Positions 1 to 10,825 of a DNA stretch of 64,000 bases are shown piece after piece (positions within the stretch are counted from its first letter, which is position 1; each line of letters begins with the position of its first letter). Source of the stretch: Sequoia sempervirens (taxonomy: Eukaryota; Streptophyta; Pinopsida; Cupressales; Cupressaceae); assembly GCA_007258455.2 (NCBI GenBank), contig VDFB02373365.1:226043166-226107165 (forward strand). Direction: 5' to 3'. The notes under the pieces are model-generated. The model did no database searches, had not been told where the DNA came from, and saw only the letters and a program-made list of their open reading frames with translations. The translations under genes and the position numbers were made by a program.

Positions 1-518
1 GATAGTGATTCATTTACTCAAAGTAGCCAGCACCTGCCCTCCTAGGGTGCTGCAGATGACAAGCAGAATATGGTCGTAGATACGCTACTGATAATCAGAC
101 TCTGTGTGCCCAAAACCCTAATTTTCTAGGTTGTGCTGCATTTGATTTGATATTCAAAAAACTTGTTTAAATCTGCTAAAACTGAATTGCAAAACTCTTA
201 ATTGTATAATCTTGTTTTAGGCGAATCAAACCTACACTAATGAGTAAATAAAAACGAAACATTTTTCAGATATTTCAGCAACAATCTCTTCCAAACTCTA
301 CTGGCTTTTTGTCATTCTAATTCTTTATCAAAAGCTAATCGCTATACCTTTGTATACATATTATGCTAGTTTAACCTTTAAACATTAGAGATTTTTGACT
401 CAGGAATTGCAGCACTCACCCCCTAAACCATACTGTAAATCCCTTTGAATTTGATCATACCATACGGGACATCTTGCATCTATCAGAAACAGAGATTTAA
501 ACAAAATAAAAATTATTC

Positions 519-593
519 TTTAAATTTAAATAAAATTTATTAATATATATTTAATTATTTATTTTTACTAATTTATTAATATTTAAATTTAAA
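519..593. repeat. AT-rich inverted repeat, 13-bp arms
   Basis: The arm TTTAAATTTAAAT at 519-531 is the exact reverse complement of 581-593, with a 49-bp AT-only loop between. In sequence this AT-rich such an inverted repeat may be chance. It could also be the core of a small MITE, but I see no flanking terminal inverted repeats or target duplication. Confidence 0.4.
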
Positions 594-854
594 TTTTATT
601 TTAATTTATATTTTATTTATTTGCTTCTAAAGTAATAAAAATCTCCTCTAATAACTTAGAAAATTGTGTTAAATATATGTGCATGTGTTTTTTAAGAATG
701 TTGCATCCAACTATATTCATATTGGGGGGTCTTCAAAATGGTTGTATCCATATCCAATACCATATCCATATCTATATTTGTATTTGTGTCCATGCAACTT
801 TGGTTTATTGTGGTAGTTTGAAGAATCTCCTAGTGCTTTTCAAGACTCTCCAAA

Positions 855-1235
855 CTCCTAAGTCTATAAGTTGTTTGAGTCGAGTCAACCAAACTATCAT
901 GCCAAGTTTGGACGAGTCTTAGAGATTACTCAGTCGAGTCCTACTCCAAGACTCTCGAATCTTAGGCTTGAACTCCCAAGTCTTGAGTTCAAACTCTTCT
1001 AGCACCTAAACATAATAGACATAGTGGCTGAAATTTCAAATTTTGAGAGTTTGAGGATCATATGACATTTGTAATGTTTGAATTTTGACAAATTGATAGT
1101 CAAATTAGACTTTCATATTATCTAAATGCATTTATATTCTTTTTTTTGTGTAATTATGAGGACTTTTTTTTGCCTGAGTCTATGCCAAGTCTCGAGTCTG
1201 AGTCAAAATTTTGGGCTGCCAAGTCGAGTCCAAGT
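855..1235. repeat. ACTCG/GAGTC-rich dispersed motif block
   Basis: GAGTCGAGTC-type words and their complements (ACTCGAC, GACTCGA, CCAAGTC) recur at about 870-990 and again at 1180-1235, around an unrelated AT-rich middle. The two clusters are partly in inverted orientation, as in the ends of some small DNA transposons. No clear termini or target duplication were found, so it stays unclassified. Confidence 0.35.
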
Positions 1236-1873
1236 CTGAGTCCTAAAAATATGGTTTTGTATATAATTGGAGATGCTTTTAATAGCTAAAAATATCCACA
1301 TTCTCAGTCTGCATATATCATTTTCATGAAAATAGAAATGTTGGATCACCAGAGAAAATTAGTTACATTGGATGTCATTAATTTCTCGAGTGAACAAATA
1401 ATGAGTTTATCTTGTTCCTTTTAAAAGTAACTTGGAAGTTTTTTATTGATTTTTTTTAATTTGTTACTGTCTAAGATAATTCATATTTTAGAGGATACAA
1501 TGTTGATCCAGGTGGATCTTTTGAACCTGAAAATTAAAGTGTTCCAATTTCTCTCAGAAGCAGTGTCATTTCATAGAGCACAAAATTTTGAATCCAGCGC
1601 ATCTTGAATGGGCGAAAAAGGAGTCTGTTTGTGCAAGATATTGCCGGTCAAAGTTTGGTCAAAGGTTGGTCAACTCAGCTAACAAGAACGATGAAAAAGG
1701 TGGAAAATTCATCATCACCAAATTGGTCAAAATTGGTGTCATCGCGAAGGTCTCATCGTCACGATTCCAACGGCGTTCATTTCGTCAAAAATAGAGCAAG
1801 TACGTGGGAGATATAGCCAGTCAAAGTTCATAGTTAACCAAGGTACCATGAGGTATGGTTGCTGACATCAACA

Positions 1874-2024
1874 TGACGTCATCCTACTGACTTGGAAAAT
1901 GGGTCATCGTATAGATGATGACATGGACCAATGGGGTCAGGACACGTGGTAGCTGTACAAGTGACATGGCGGTATAGTCATCAGATGACGTCAGCACAAT
2001 CGGCAAATGAAGTCTTGCCACGTG
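1874..2024 (+). promoter_or_regulatory. TGACGTCA and CACGTG boxes in the E1 LTR
   Basis: The palindrome TGACGTCA occurs at 1874-1881 and 1986-1993, and G-box cores CACGTG at 1943-1948 and 2019-2024, all within 150 bp. In the 3' LTR one of each survives intact (TGACGTCA 5698-5705, CACGTG 5655-5660) and the partners are mutated. Such boxes are known targets of plant bZIP factors (TGA and ABRE-binding classes). That they drove the LTR promoter is inference from their position upstream of the TATA box. Confidence 0.55.
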
Positions 2025-2442
2025 TCCATTCTGTACAACTGTACTCCTGTGTGGCAGCAGAGGTGGCAGTCTTATCAGCGTATAGTTGTCAGCCACATCG
2101 ATAGTCCAATCATCTTCCACATCACAGTCCACTGGCAGACAGGTCAGAAGGTGAGTCAACGGAGATGTTGTCATCCATGTCAGCAGCTTTGTCACTGCAC
2201 AGTCAGCGGCATCAACAAATGGGCGCTTGCCACATGGCACCCTCCTGGTGCCACACATGGCTCTGTTGGTTGTATATGTGAATAAAAGGTTTTGTGGCCC
2301 GCATGTGACTCAAACCGGTTACCACCCACGAGCGAAATTCTTGGGCGACCATTCCACCATTTTTGCGGCCATTATCAATATTGTGAAGTGGTTTTGTTTT
2401 GTTGAATGTTGTTTGAAGTCAGTTTTAAAAAACCAGTGACAG

Positions 2443-2512
2443 CTGGGAGTTGAACCTAGAACCGCTGGGCTCCCAAAAGGTAATGCCATCGATACACCCT
2501 GCACAGAGCTAA
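2443..2512 (-). other. tRNA-like module with Pol III B box, left LTR copy
   Basis: Read on the minus strand, 2456-2446 is GGTTCAACTCC, an exact match to the B-box consensus GGTTCRANNCC. It is flanked by a T-stem-like pair (CTAGG before, CCCAG after). Upstream on that strand lie an A-box-like GTGTATCGATGG and the segment CTTTTGGGAGCCC. The 3' LTR carries the same module at 6155-6224. It resembles the 3' half of a tRNA or tRNA-derived SINE head; it is not a foldable complete tRNA, and activity is not shown. Confidence 0.5.
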
Positions 2513-3339
2513 TAATGTATAAGGCACGGGTTTTATATAACCCAATGTTTAGGCCGAAGCCTAAACCAAATAACCAACAAATGGTTATTTGTTAACAAAA
2601 TAAACAAACCCCTCAAACTAAAAGCCCGAATAAGCTACAAACAAGGGCTCAAAAATAAATTTAATTATTTTAAGGGGGATTATTGTTTGTATTTGTAAAA
2701 GTGGGGAATTGGTTTTTATTTTTTCCATTTAAGGGGAAAATTCCAAAATTGTTGGTTTTAACCAAATAGGCCCAACTTCAAGTATTAAAGGGAGACTAGG
2801 AGAGTATTCCTCACTCATCCAATTCTTCTCAAAGCAACTCTTCACAAGCTTTCTTCTCTCATTCTTCTGCAAGCCAAGTAATCTTAGGAGGAGATTTTTG
2901 AAACTTGGCAAGACTTTGCATAGTCTTTGTAAAATATTTTGTAAGCTTCTTGTCATTCTTCTACAAGGACGTCTTGCCAATGTGGGAGTAGTTGTCATAG
3001 GCGAAGCTGCTTTCTGGAGGCCTCTTGTAAGGCGAAAGCTGACTTCTTTTTGTAACCTGTGGCATTTCCAAGTCTTGAAGGCAATAGATCGATTCGTTCT
3101 TTCTGGCGAATCCGGAGACGTAGTCGATTTTCGGTGAACTCCGTTATCATCTCATTTCTATTCTTTTGTGATTTCTTGCAGTTATTTTTTGAGCTTAGTA
3201 GATTAAAGATTTGAATTTACATGTTGGATTCATATCAATAATTAAAAGATCCTGATGTTAGATTGACTATTGTAAGTCTTTTTGAAAATCTAACTTGTGA
3301 ACTTTAACGAGCAAGTGCTCGATTCGTTTATGGATCAAG

Positions 3340-3354
3340 TGGTATTAGAGCAGG
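3340..3354 (+). promoter_or_regulatory. E1 primer-binding site
   Basis: TGGTATTAGAGCAGG starts two bases after the LTR end. Plant retrotransposons primed by initiator-methionine tRNA carry TGGTATCAGAGC here, so this differs at one base in the first twelve. Confidence 0.8.
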
Positions 3355-3385
3355 TTACTAAGCTCCTTAAGCAGTTAATCAGAAG

Positions 3386-4345
3386 ATGGCCTATGAATCA
3401 GATGAGGCATCCACAGTGATGACATCATCAATGGTATGAGAGTTCTTTGAGATGAAGAAGATGATCGAGAAGATTTTTCACGATCATTATGAAAAGTTTG
3501 ACAAGGTGCAAAGGCTAGAGGAGGCAAATCATGATTTGCAGAAAGAGAATGAAGAATTGAAGAGATTGTTGGAAGAGGCCAATGTGGAGAAGCAAAGGCT
3601 AGAGGTCCTGTTACAAGAGTTCACTAAAGAGCGGAACAAGAGGAGTCCTCTTGTATCTGAAAGCAGCCACATTTGCAGGTTTTGTCTGCATTCTGAGGAT
3701 ACATCATCCTCATACTCCCTGCTTACCCCACCTGACAGTACAGGGACCTCTTCAGTGACAAAGCCAATGGCCAAGTTTGCTTGTGGCCATGATTGGGTGA
3801 ATTCTCCTAGTGCAGTAGAGTGTGCCTATTGTCGGCAGATGGAGTATCTTGAGACTCTTAATCTGCTGGATAGTGATAACAATTATCTCAAAGTATCTTC
3901 TTCCACAGACCAGAAGAAGTCAGTAGAGGATGAGTAGAGCTCTTTTGTGCACTTTGAGAAGCACACAAAAGGTATCGAAAAAAAGCTGCTAGGGAAGATG
4001 AGTTTTAGAGGAAAGGGCCTTGGTGTTTCTGAGGAAGGTATCACCAATCTAGTCAAGGCAAAGAAACAACCACGGAACCAAGGATTGGGATTCAAAAAGG
4101 AAACGGGACAATCCTCTAGAATTCAGAATTTTTGCACCCACTATGGCATCAATGGACATTGGGACGCAAAGTGTTGGAAGCTACATCTAGAGCTCCATCG
4201 TCGATCGAGGTCCATAGAGAGACCCAACCATGTGCATGTTGATGAGATGACAATAGAGCCAGTAGTTGCTACCACCCCTAAAGCAATCCCAGAGGAAACT
4301 GAGCCACAGCCTGAGCAGCCAATAAAGGAGAGTTCCTTCGAATAG
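3386..4345 (+). pseudogene. E1 gag-like ORF: coiled coil, Cys-rich stretch, degenerate zinc knuckle
   Basis: One frame of about 320 codons opens with ATG at 3386, 31 bases after the primer site, and ends at 4345. Two in-frame stops break it: TGA at 3437-3439 and TAG at 3935-3937, both explicable as C-to-T in CGA and CAG. After a short head, residues about 23-75 form an E/K/L-rich coiled coil with heptad-like leucines. Next comes a segment with paired cysteines (CRFC, then a later CAYC). The last third is basic, with a G-rich GLGF stretch and then C-x2-Y-x4-H-x4-C near 4132-4173. This is a retroviral-type zinc knuckle whose second Cys is Tyr (TAT). The tail is Pro/Glu-rich. The arrangement fits a capsid/nucleocapsid role in packaging element RNA, but I cannot assign a family. 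Confidence 0.7.
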
Positions 4346-5204
4346 CTCCAAAAGAGCTAGGAACGTCGCTCATCAAACTAGTAAATCAACTTGTGTGTGT
4401 TTATTATGTGTTTGTAGTGTAATAAATGTGTTGATAAGCTAGTGTGGTTTTGTGAGAATAAAACTCGTTAAAATTGTTTGTAACAGTTTATTTATGAAGT
4501 TGTATTTCTTTCTAATTGAGAATTTGTAAGGCTCTGGGAAGCCATGTCTCTTGTGATCAGTGGAAAGAGATACTGGATAACTTCTTACTGCAGGATAGCA
4601 ATTTGTTTTTTTGTAGTTTCTTGTAGTTTCTTTCAGTGCGAAGCTTCAGTTGAAGAGCACTTTTTCATACAAAGTTGTTGAGAATGGTCAACAATGACCT
4701 TGTATGTTCTCAGCTTGAAGACTCAGTGATGGTCATTTGGAGGATAATTCTAAACTCAGTTGGAGTTCTTGAAGGATTTATCGATGACCTTGTTGCTTCA
4801 GATGGACAAGACCCGAGCTGTGTGGTGGAGCCTTGAATCAACTATTCTGAAATACAAGGGTGAAGGAATATGTCAGGCTGAGGCGTAAATCCGTGCTCGA
4901 GTAATTGGAGGAGCAATAGAAGCAAGCCAGAAGAAGGTGATAGATGCAGAATGCGAACTACCTGTGAGAAGTACTAAGGGATAGGTTTATCATACTTAGT
5001 TTTTCCTTCTTGCTTTGGGTGTTTTAAGTTCCATTTTTCAACTGCATCATGAGAAGTTGTGAATTCCTACCTTGCTAAAGTGTAAGACCCCAATAAGAAA
5101 ATGTGGCAATGTATTCTGGTGATTCAAATTGTGCCGAGTGGCAAGATGTTGAATGCGAGATTATTGAAGGAAGTATACACTTTTGGAGGACCAAAAGTTC
5201 TTCA
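4346..5204 (+). other. E1 non-coding interior downstream of gag
   Basis: No frame here looks like a protein and no reverse transcriptase, integrase or protease motif is visible. In an autonomous element this is where pol would sit, so its absence supports a non-autonomous element. Confidence 0.6.
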
Positions 5205-5215
5205 GTGGGGAGGTT
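5205..5215 (+). promoter_or_regulatory. E1 polypurine tract
   Basis: GTGGGGAGG at 5205-5213 lies two bases before the TG that opens the right LTR, where plus-strand DNA synthesis is primed. Its position independently supports the LTR start. Confidence 0.65.
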
Positions 5216-6534
5216 TGATCCAGGTGGATCTTTTGAACCTGAAAATTGAAGTGTTCCAATTTCTCTCAGAAGGAGTGTCATTTCGTAGAGCATAGAATTA
5301 TGAATCTGACGCAACTTGAACGGGCAAAAAAGGAGTCCGTTTGTGCAAGATATTGCCGGTCAAAGTTTGGTCAAAGGCTGGTTAACTTAGCTATCAAGAA
5401 TGATGAAAAAGGTGGAAAATTCATCATCACCAAATTGGTCAAAGTTGACGTCATCATGAAGGTCTCGTCGTCATGATTCCAATGGTGTTCGTTTCATAAA
5501 AAATGGAGCAAGTACGTGGGAGATATAGCCAATCAAAGCTCATAGTTGACCAAGGTACCATGAGGTACAGTTGCTAACATCAGCATGATGTCATCCTACT
5601 GACTTGGAAAATAGGTCATCATAAGGATGATGACGTGGACCAATGGGGTCATGACACGTGGCAGCCATACAAGTGATGTGGCGGTATAGTCATCAGATGA
5701 CGTCAGCACGATTGGCGAATGAAGTCTTGCCATGTGTTCATTATGTACAGCCGTACTCCTGCGTGGCAGCAGAGGTGGCAGTCTCATCAGTGTACAGTTG
5801 TCGACCACATCGACAGTCCAATCATCTTCCATGTCATCGTCCACTGGTAGATATGTCAGAAGGTGAGTCAGCAGACACGTTGTCATCCATGTTAGCGGCT
5901 TCGTCACTGCATAGTTAGCGGCATCAACAAATGAGTGCTTGCCATGTGGCACCCTCCTGGTACCACACATGGCTCCATCATTTGTATATGTGAATAAAAG
6001 GTTTTGTGGCCCGCATGTGACTCGAATCGGTTACCACCCACGAGTGAAATTCCTAGGTGACCATTCTACCATTTTTGCGGCCGTTATCAATATTGTGAAG
6101 CGGTTTTGTTTTGTTGAATGTTGTTTGAAGTCAGTTTTAAAAAACCAGCAATGGTCGGGAGTTGAACCCAGAACCGCCGGGCTCCCAAAAGGTAATGCCA
6201 CCGATACACCCTACGCAGAGCTAATAATGTATAAGGCACGGGTTTTATATAACCCAATGTTTAGGCCGAAGCTTAAACCAAATAACCAACAAATGATTAT
6301 TTGTTAACAAAATAAACAAACCCCTCAAACTAAAAGCTCGAATAAGCTATAAACAAGGGCTCGAAAACAAATTTAATTATTTTAAGGGGGATTATTGTTT
6401 GTATTTGTAAAAGTGGGGAATTGGTTTTTATTTTTTCCATTTAAGGGGAAAATTCCAGAATTGTTGGTTTTAACCAAATAGGCCCAACTTCAAGTATAAA
6501 AGGGAGACTAGGAGAGTCTTCCTCACTCATCCAA
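5216..6534 (+). repeat. E1 right LTR, cut by the assembly gap
   Basis: It aligns to 1504-2822 of the left LTR. The remaining 515 or so bases of the left copy have no counterpart: the sequence stops at the gap and what follows the gap is unrelated. The tRNA-like module is at 6155-6224. Confidence 0.85.
6495..6502 (+). promoter_or_regulatory. LTR TATA box (E1)
   Basis: TATAAAAG is followed by GGGAGAC. The left LTR has TATTAAAG at the matching place (near 2783), a one-base decay. This is the likely start region for the element's transcript. Confidence 0.6.
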
Positions 6535-6634
6535 NNNNNNNNNNNNNNNNNNNNNNNNNNNNNNNNNNNNNNNNNNNNNNNNNNNNNNNNNNNNNNNNNN
6601 NNNNNNNNNNNNNNNNNNNNNNNNNNNNNNNNNN
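6535..6634. other. Assembly gap of exactly 100 N
   Basis: A round 100-base run of N is normally a placeholder for a gap of unknown size. It falls inside the right LTR of E1, so at least the last 515 or so bases of that LTR and the element's target duplication are missing. Confidence 0.95.
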
Positions 6635-6801
6635 TCAAAGGAGACTTCAGAATTAGTCAAATTAGGATATGCATCAACAAAGGGCCATTGATCTTCTTCT
6701 TCTTCTTCTTCTAGTAGGTTTTGATATTCAACTAGCCAAAGTGGATTAGGATTGTTAGGAAGAAATCTCCCATAAGCATCCCTTCTCCTTCCTCTATGCA
6801 T
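6635..6801 (-). CDS. Possible N-terminus of a retroelement protein, truncated by the gap
   Basis: A minus-strand frame starts with ATG at 6801 and runs into the gap after 55 codons. It begins with a basic stretch (MHRGRRRDAYGRF), then has a Pro/Asn-rich piece, a run of seven acidic residues and a WPF motif. A basic head followed by an acidic run is seen at the start of some plant Gypsy gag proteins, but I do not recognise the family. It may be a relic. Confidence 0.3.
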
Positions 6802-8167
6802 GCGGTATCACTCACTATTAGTCAGTTCACGCAAAAAATTGGTAAAGAATAGGGGGTTCATTACTTCCTAAATAGGGACATACTAAGAACAACTTCTAGA
6901 AACACTACAGTAAGGAAAACTACCAATGACTCCAAAAGACTCCCTCCCTTAACACCATCTCTAGAAATGACACCAAAAATGTTGGCCTCCTACAATGATT
7001 TTAATTACTAAGCCTTTACAACCATGACTTAGAGATTGGACATCTAACCTGAATAGCTATCTCAATCATCATGAAGGTGCATTTAACTTGTCAACCCAGG
7101 GAGGTGAATTTGAAATGGGTCAGCACAATATGTGCACTAGGAACTCAAAGTAGCCATTGCATTCTACAGCTAAGAAACACAATACTGAAAGTAAATTGCT
7201 TGAAAGGGAAAGAGATAAATTTTGAATATCAATCAACAACTATGCTAAGCTAAAATGCATAACATGAATAAAAATCTGAGCAATGAATAGGACACTACCC
7301 TATACTTTGGGCTGTCCAAGATAATCCTGAAACAAGATTCTAGTGAAGCTATAGGGTGATGATACTATATTTTCTTCGTGCTAAACAACCGTGTGCTAAA
7401 CTAATGCTAAACTAAGAAGACAAATTACTCAGCAAGTGGGCCCACTTGGATAAGTATCCTCTAAACTAATAAGAACTCAAGTGCTTGAACTCAGAACTTT
7501 ATTTCATTCACTATAAATCATGCATACAAGAGAGTAATGTATTTGTATCACTAAAACTGGAGAATGAGAGTACAATATAAAATCATGCAACTCCTAAAGA
7601 AGGAGTATCAAATCATTATTTATACTACAGCTAAACAAGTCAATCAACTCCACGACTAGGAGGATGCCATTTAGGGAAAATAGGGTGTAAAAGTGGGCGA
7701 TGGCGATTCACGCATGCATGGAATGCAGTCGGAGACTGTACAGAGTCTAGACATAGATCCACCAAAAGTAACGTCCATGCATATTCAGATCATTAAGGTC
7801 GACCACAAAATGGGTTATGTTTAGTTGCATGAAGAATCTTTTTAATAATTAAGTTTAGCACTGACTTGGAGTGATTCCTTAGCTGGACATTATGGTGCAT
7901 GTCTAGCTGGTGATGTCTTCCTCAACTTGGCATATTAAATCTGCATGGCAAGGTTAGTAAACATAATAAATACACATCTATAACCACTCTAAGAATCATT
8001 CATTAATCACATGTAAAATCAATATAGTTAACCCACATAATATGCCAAATGTCATTAAAGCTTGCAGAGATAGGATAATGTTAAATGTCAATGGTTTGAG
8101 GGAAACGTTATGTAAATACCAACATTTAATCATCAAAGTTCATGACATCAGCTAGCAAATAGACTAT
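6802..8167. other. No gene seen
   Basis: AT-rich sequence with only short frames broken by stops. No RNA gene, tandem repeat or element end was recognised. It may belong to whatever element contains the frame at 6635-6801. Confidence 0.4.
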
Positions 8168-8600
8168 AGATTTTACCCAAAACCAGACCAAAAGCTAGGC
8201 TCATCAATTTTTGTGGTGGATCTGTCTATTATCTTTTGTATCTATAGGCAGTGAGCCTCCTTGTTGGATAGTGAGTCCTTTTTTGTAGGCAGTGAGCCTT
8301 TGTATCTGGACAGTGAGTCCTATTTTGGGAAGTGATCCTTAGGCAGTGAGCCTTTTGTATTTGTTTTTGTGATCACTTTATCTTGTGAGTTAATCCTCAC
8401 CATGGTTTTTCCCTTATTAGGTTTTCCACCTAAAATCTAGTGTTCATTGTGCTTATTTTTCTTTTTGTTATCTACATTTCATGTTCATACTTAATAATAT
8501 AATAGTGTGGCTATAAAGTTAATAAGTGTTTGAAGTTTTGTAATTGAATCTAGTCACAATTGATTCACCCCCCCTCTCATTTATCATGTGCCTTCTAACA
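8168..8600 (+). mobile_element. Copia-type LTR fragment (3' part), possibly a solo LTR
   Basis: The landmarks of a plant Ty1/Copia LTR 3' half appear in order. First is a run of 'cagtgag' repeats, then CACCATGGTTTTTCCC, a GGTTTTCCAC block, an A/T-rich stretch, and GATTCACCCCCCCTCTCA near the end, closing with TCTAACA at about 8600. No primer-binding site follows, so this is a fragment, a solo LTR, or a 3' LTR whose body is lost. Its left limit is uncertain. Confidence 0.55.
8247..8366 (+). repeat. Short imperfect tandem repeat, GGCAGTGAGCC type
   Basis: Five to six imperfect copies of (gg)cagtgagcc/ggatagtgagtcc with T-rich spacers lie within about 120 bp, giving a unit of roughly 20-30 bp. 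It sits in the Copia-type LTR fragment, where such repeats are common just upstream of the GGTTTTTCCC block. Confidence 0.55.
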
Positions 8601-8639
8601 ATATACACCTACTTGTCTAATTCCATAAAGGAAAATTTA

Positions 8640-9015
8640 TTTGAAACATTGTACACGATGATCATATGCTTGAATTTAGGATCGACAACAATCTTAATTT
8701 GATTGGTAATTTCTCTCCAAGGTAGCCATAGCTACATGAAATATATGGAGAATCACCCCCTTAAACACGTGTCACATTCTCTACTTAATGGCATTCCATA
8801 CATTTCAATGATATCCACTAAATGTATGTTGATAAATTGTTGATTTCTAAGGTCTGAACACAATTATATATGAGGTCATTTTTCAATTCACCTATCACTT
8901 TGACTTTTGTTTTATCCAATTGAACCACTACCCTATTGGTAGGTTTTGGGGTGACTTCTAGCTTTTGACATATAGAGTAAGGAATTACATTACATAAATC
9001 CCTAGGATCTATCAA
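8640..9015 (-). pseudogene. Ty3/Gypsy protease-region relic
   Basis: A frame starting at 9015 reads IDPRDLCNVIPYSICQKLE, then VQLDKTKVKVIGEL. This matches the retropepsin region of plant Gypsy polyproteins, where the active site is usually D-x-G-[AS]. Here the third residue is Arg rather than Gly, so the active site looks lost. After a frameshift near 8870, further pieces (VDIIEMYGMPLS, LWLPW) follow as in the family, down to about 8640. It belongs with the gag relic upstream on the same strand. Confidence 0.65.
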
Positions 9016-10825
9016 AATTTATGAAGATTCTTTCCAAAAATTTGTATTCTTAACAAAAATGGAGAGACTCCATCCTTACCTTTGAAAAGAGTTCTCATGG
9101 AATTTAAGGTATGGATAGCTTACACTTTATCCTTTTGAGTGGAAGTAGTAGAATCTTTAGTAGGATTTCCTAATTATTTCAATAGTTCTTCCTTTTGGTT
9201 TGGGTAGTGCTGCAACATATCAAAAATGGAGATATTGTCTTTGTTATTTTTCAAATCATCTACATCACTATAAATTTCTTCATTCTGATTTAGGGTTTTT
9301 TAGGGTGGAAGTTTATTGGATCTAGTCTTCCACCTAAAAGGTTCCTTTGGGGCAAGAGGATTATAATCTACATGAGGATCTAGAGGAGTTGGATTTGAGT
9401 TTGGGAGAATCCCATCAGTCAAAGTTTATTTCTTACTCAGATTATAATTGTTCATACCTTGTTGAAAGGAAAGGACATCAATACCTTTTGGTTCATTTTC
9501 ATTTTTAAATGGGAAGGTAAACTCTTCCTCTTGAGCAAAGTTCCCTAGACTTTCCTCATAAGAATCTAGCATCACAACATTCATGCCATTTGTAGAGGTT
9601 TGAGAACTGATTTACAATAGTGCATGCATTCTTTGCATCTCTAGGGAGTTAGCTATGGTCATATGTTTTGTGAAACCTATAGCCAATGTTATCTACAAAA
9701 TTTACAATATTAACACCATCTAGGGACTTGGAACTCCCCTATTATTGGGTCAAGTATTCCAAGTCATGTTGCCCCTTTGGGAATTGAACCCTAATTATTT
9801 TGATTGCTTCCTTGATTGTGAATAAAAGTAGGGCCATTGTATTGGTTGTGAGTATTTCTTGTTTGGGGAGGATTTACTTTCAAATGGGTTAGTTCATTTG
9901 TCACTTGAGATAGCATCTTTTTCATGGCTCCAACCTCTAAAGCCAATTAGGTATTTTGACTATGGTTAACTGATGGTGTTGGTTTCTCAAAGAATGGTTT
10001 AATTGGTTGTCTTAGATTGTTTATAATATTTACTTCCTATGTGTAACCCATATATGTAAGTTCAGGCATGATAAGGGGTTGTTGGGTAGGAGTCTGATAT
10101 GACAACAAATTCTAAGATATGTTGGGAACTCTAAGGATGGGGTTTATCAATGGTGTGTGATTATTTAAATCATTATTAATATAAATAATTTGATTAGCCA
10201 TCCTTGGAGGGCCCAAAGAAGGAAAAGCCTCAAAAATATTTCTAGCTTGCACATCCATTTGTTGGGTAAAGACAAATTTCTGGTTAAAAATTGTATCTAG
10301 TGAGTCTCTTTGATTGTCAAGTAGTCTTTTCAAGAAAAAAATGGTAAGGGGATCTAGGGATATAAGATAGGTTTTCACTACCACACATTCAAGTATCACA
10401 TATGGATCTTCTAATTGTCTAAGGGCTTTATCGAATTGAGTGTTGTAGATATTAATATACTCATTAGGTTCTTTCCTACAAGTCACAAATAGATGGTATA
10501 GAATTCCTAGGTCTATGTACATCTTGAACTGATTGAGGAACTTATTTTCTAGGTCTAATCATGTTTTTATCCCTCCTCCAGGAAGATTAAGGTACCAGAT
10601 GTAGGAAAAATCTCCTAACTAGTATGGAAACATTCTACAAACAACATCCTAATGGGTAATGTGGGCCTGATTGCAAATTTCTTTGAAGGTTTTAATGTGA
10701 TATTTTGTTGTACTTGACTCACCATATATAAATTTAGGATAATTTTTTTTAGGATTCTTTGATAAGTCATGTAGAGCTCTCACAATGTTTAAGGGATAAC
10801 TTTCAATAACAGCAAAGAAAGCCAT
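9016..10825 (-). pseudogene. Ty3/Gypsy gag relic
   Basis: On the minus strand a frame begins at about 10825 and carries Retrotrans_gag hallmarks: ESYPLNIVRAL, then W/Y-L-based helices, then KFLNQFKMYIDLG, LYHLFVTCRKEPNE and YNTQFDKALRQL. This is the capsid domain that self-assembles around element RNA. The clean stretch is 10522-10112; upstream there are two TAG stops and one TGA. The lower part (about 9016-10111) is Asn/Gln-rich and heavily broken, and I see no clear zinc knuckle. With the protease piece at 8640-9015 it is one minus-strand gag-pro fragment; no reverse transcriptase or integrase remains. Confidence 0.7.

Larger units (their letters stand above)
1..1503. other. AT-rich flank without a recognisable gene
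   Basis: No reading frame here resembles a known protein; the longest is about 80 codons and low in complexity. The stretch ends exactly where similarity to the LTR at 5216 begins, so it is the left flank of element E1. It contains the AT-rich inverted repeat and the ACTCG-rich block listed separately. Confidence 0.5.
1504..3337 (+). repeat. E1 left LTR
   Basis: It begins TGATCCAGGTGG and ends TGGATCA, with the primer site two bases later, so it has the usual TG...CA ends. About 1.3 kb of it is repeated at 5216-6534. It holds paired TGACGTCA and CACGTG boxes, a tRNA-like module, and a decayed TATA box (TATTAAAG near 2783). Short frames inside it on both strands are present in both copies but resemble no protein and are probably not coding. 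Confidence 0.85.
1504..6534 (+). mobile_element. E1: pol-less LTR retrotransposon with a gag-like ORF (3' end lost in gap)
   Basis: A 1.83-kb left LTR (1504-3337), a primer-binding site like the tRNA-iMet type (3340-3354), a single gag-like frame (3386-4345), a short purine-rich tract (5205-5213) and a second LTR copy (5216-6534) lie in canonical order. Similarity of the two LTRs starts at the same TGATCCAGG in both, directly after the purine tract in the 3' copy. The interior is only about 1.9 kb and I see no protease, reverse transcriptase, RNase H or integrase motif, so it would have needed another element's enzymes. This is the layout described for terminal-repeat retrotransposons with only a GAG domain (TR-GAG). 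The LTRs differ at roughly one base in ten over the part compared. The target duplication cannot be checked because the 3' end is in the gap. Confidence 0.85.

Noticed and set aside
1884..2258. 124-codon minus-strand frame, also present at 5596-5970
   Set aside because: It is duplicated only because it lies in both E1 LTRs. Composition is irregular and it overlaps the promoter boxes.
2443..2512. Functional tRNA gene
   Set aside because: Only the B box and T-stem are good. No acceptor stem or anticodon arm folds, and it lies in both LTRs.
8168..8600. CRISPR-like array of 'cagtgagcc' repeats
   Set aside because: The repeats are short and imperfect, the spacing is irregular, and the context is a plant LTR.
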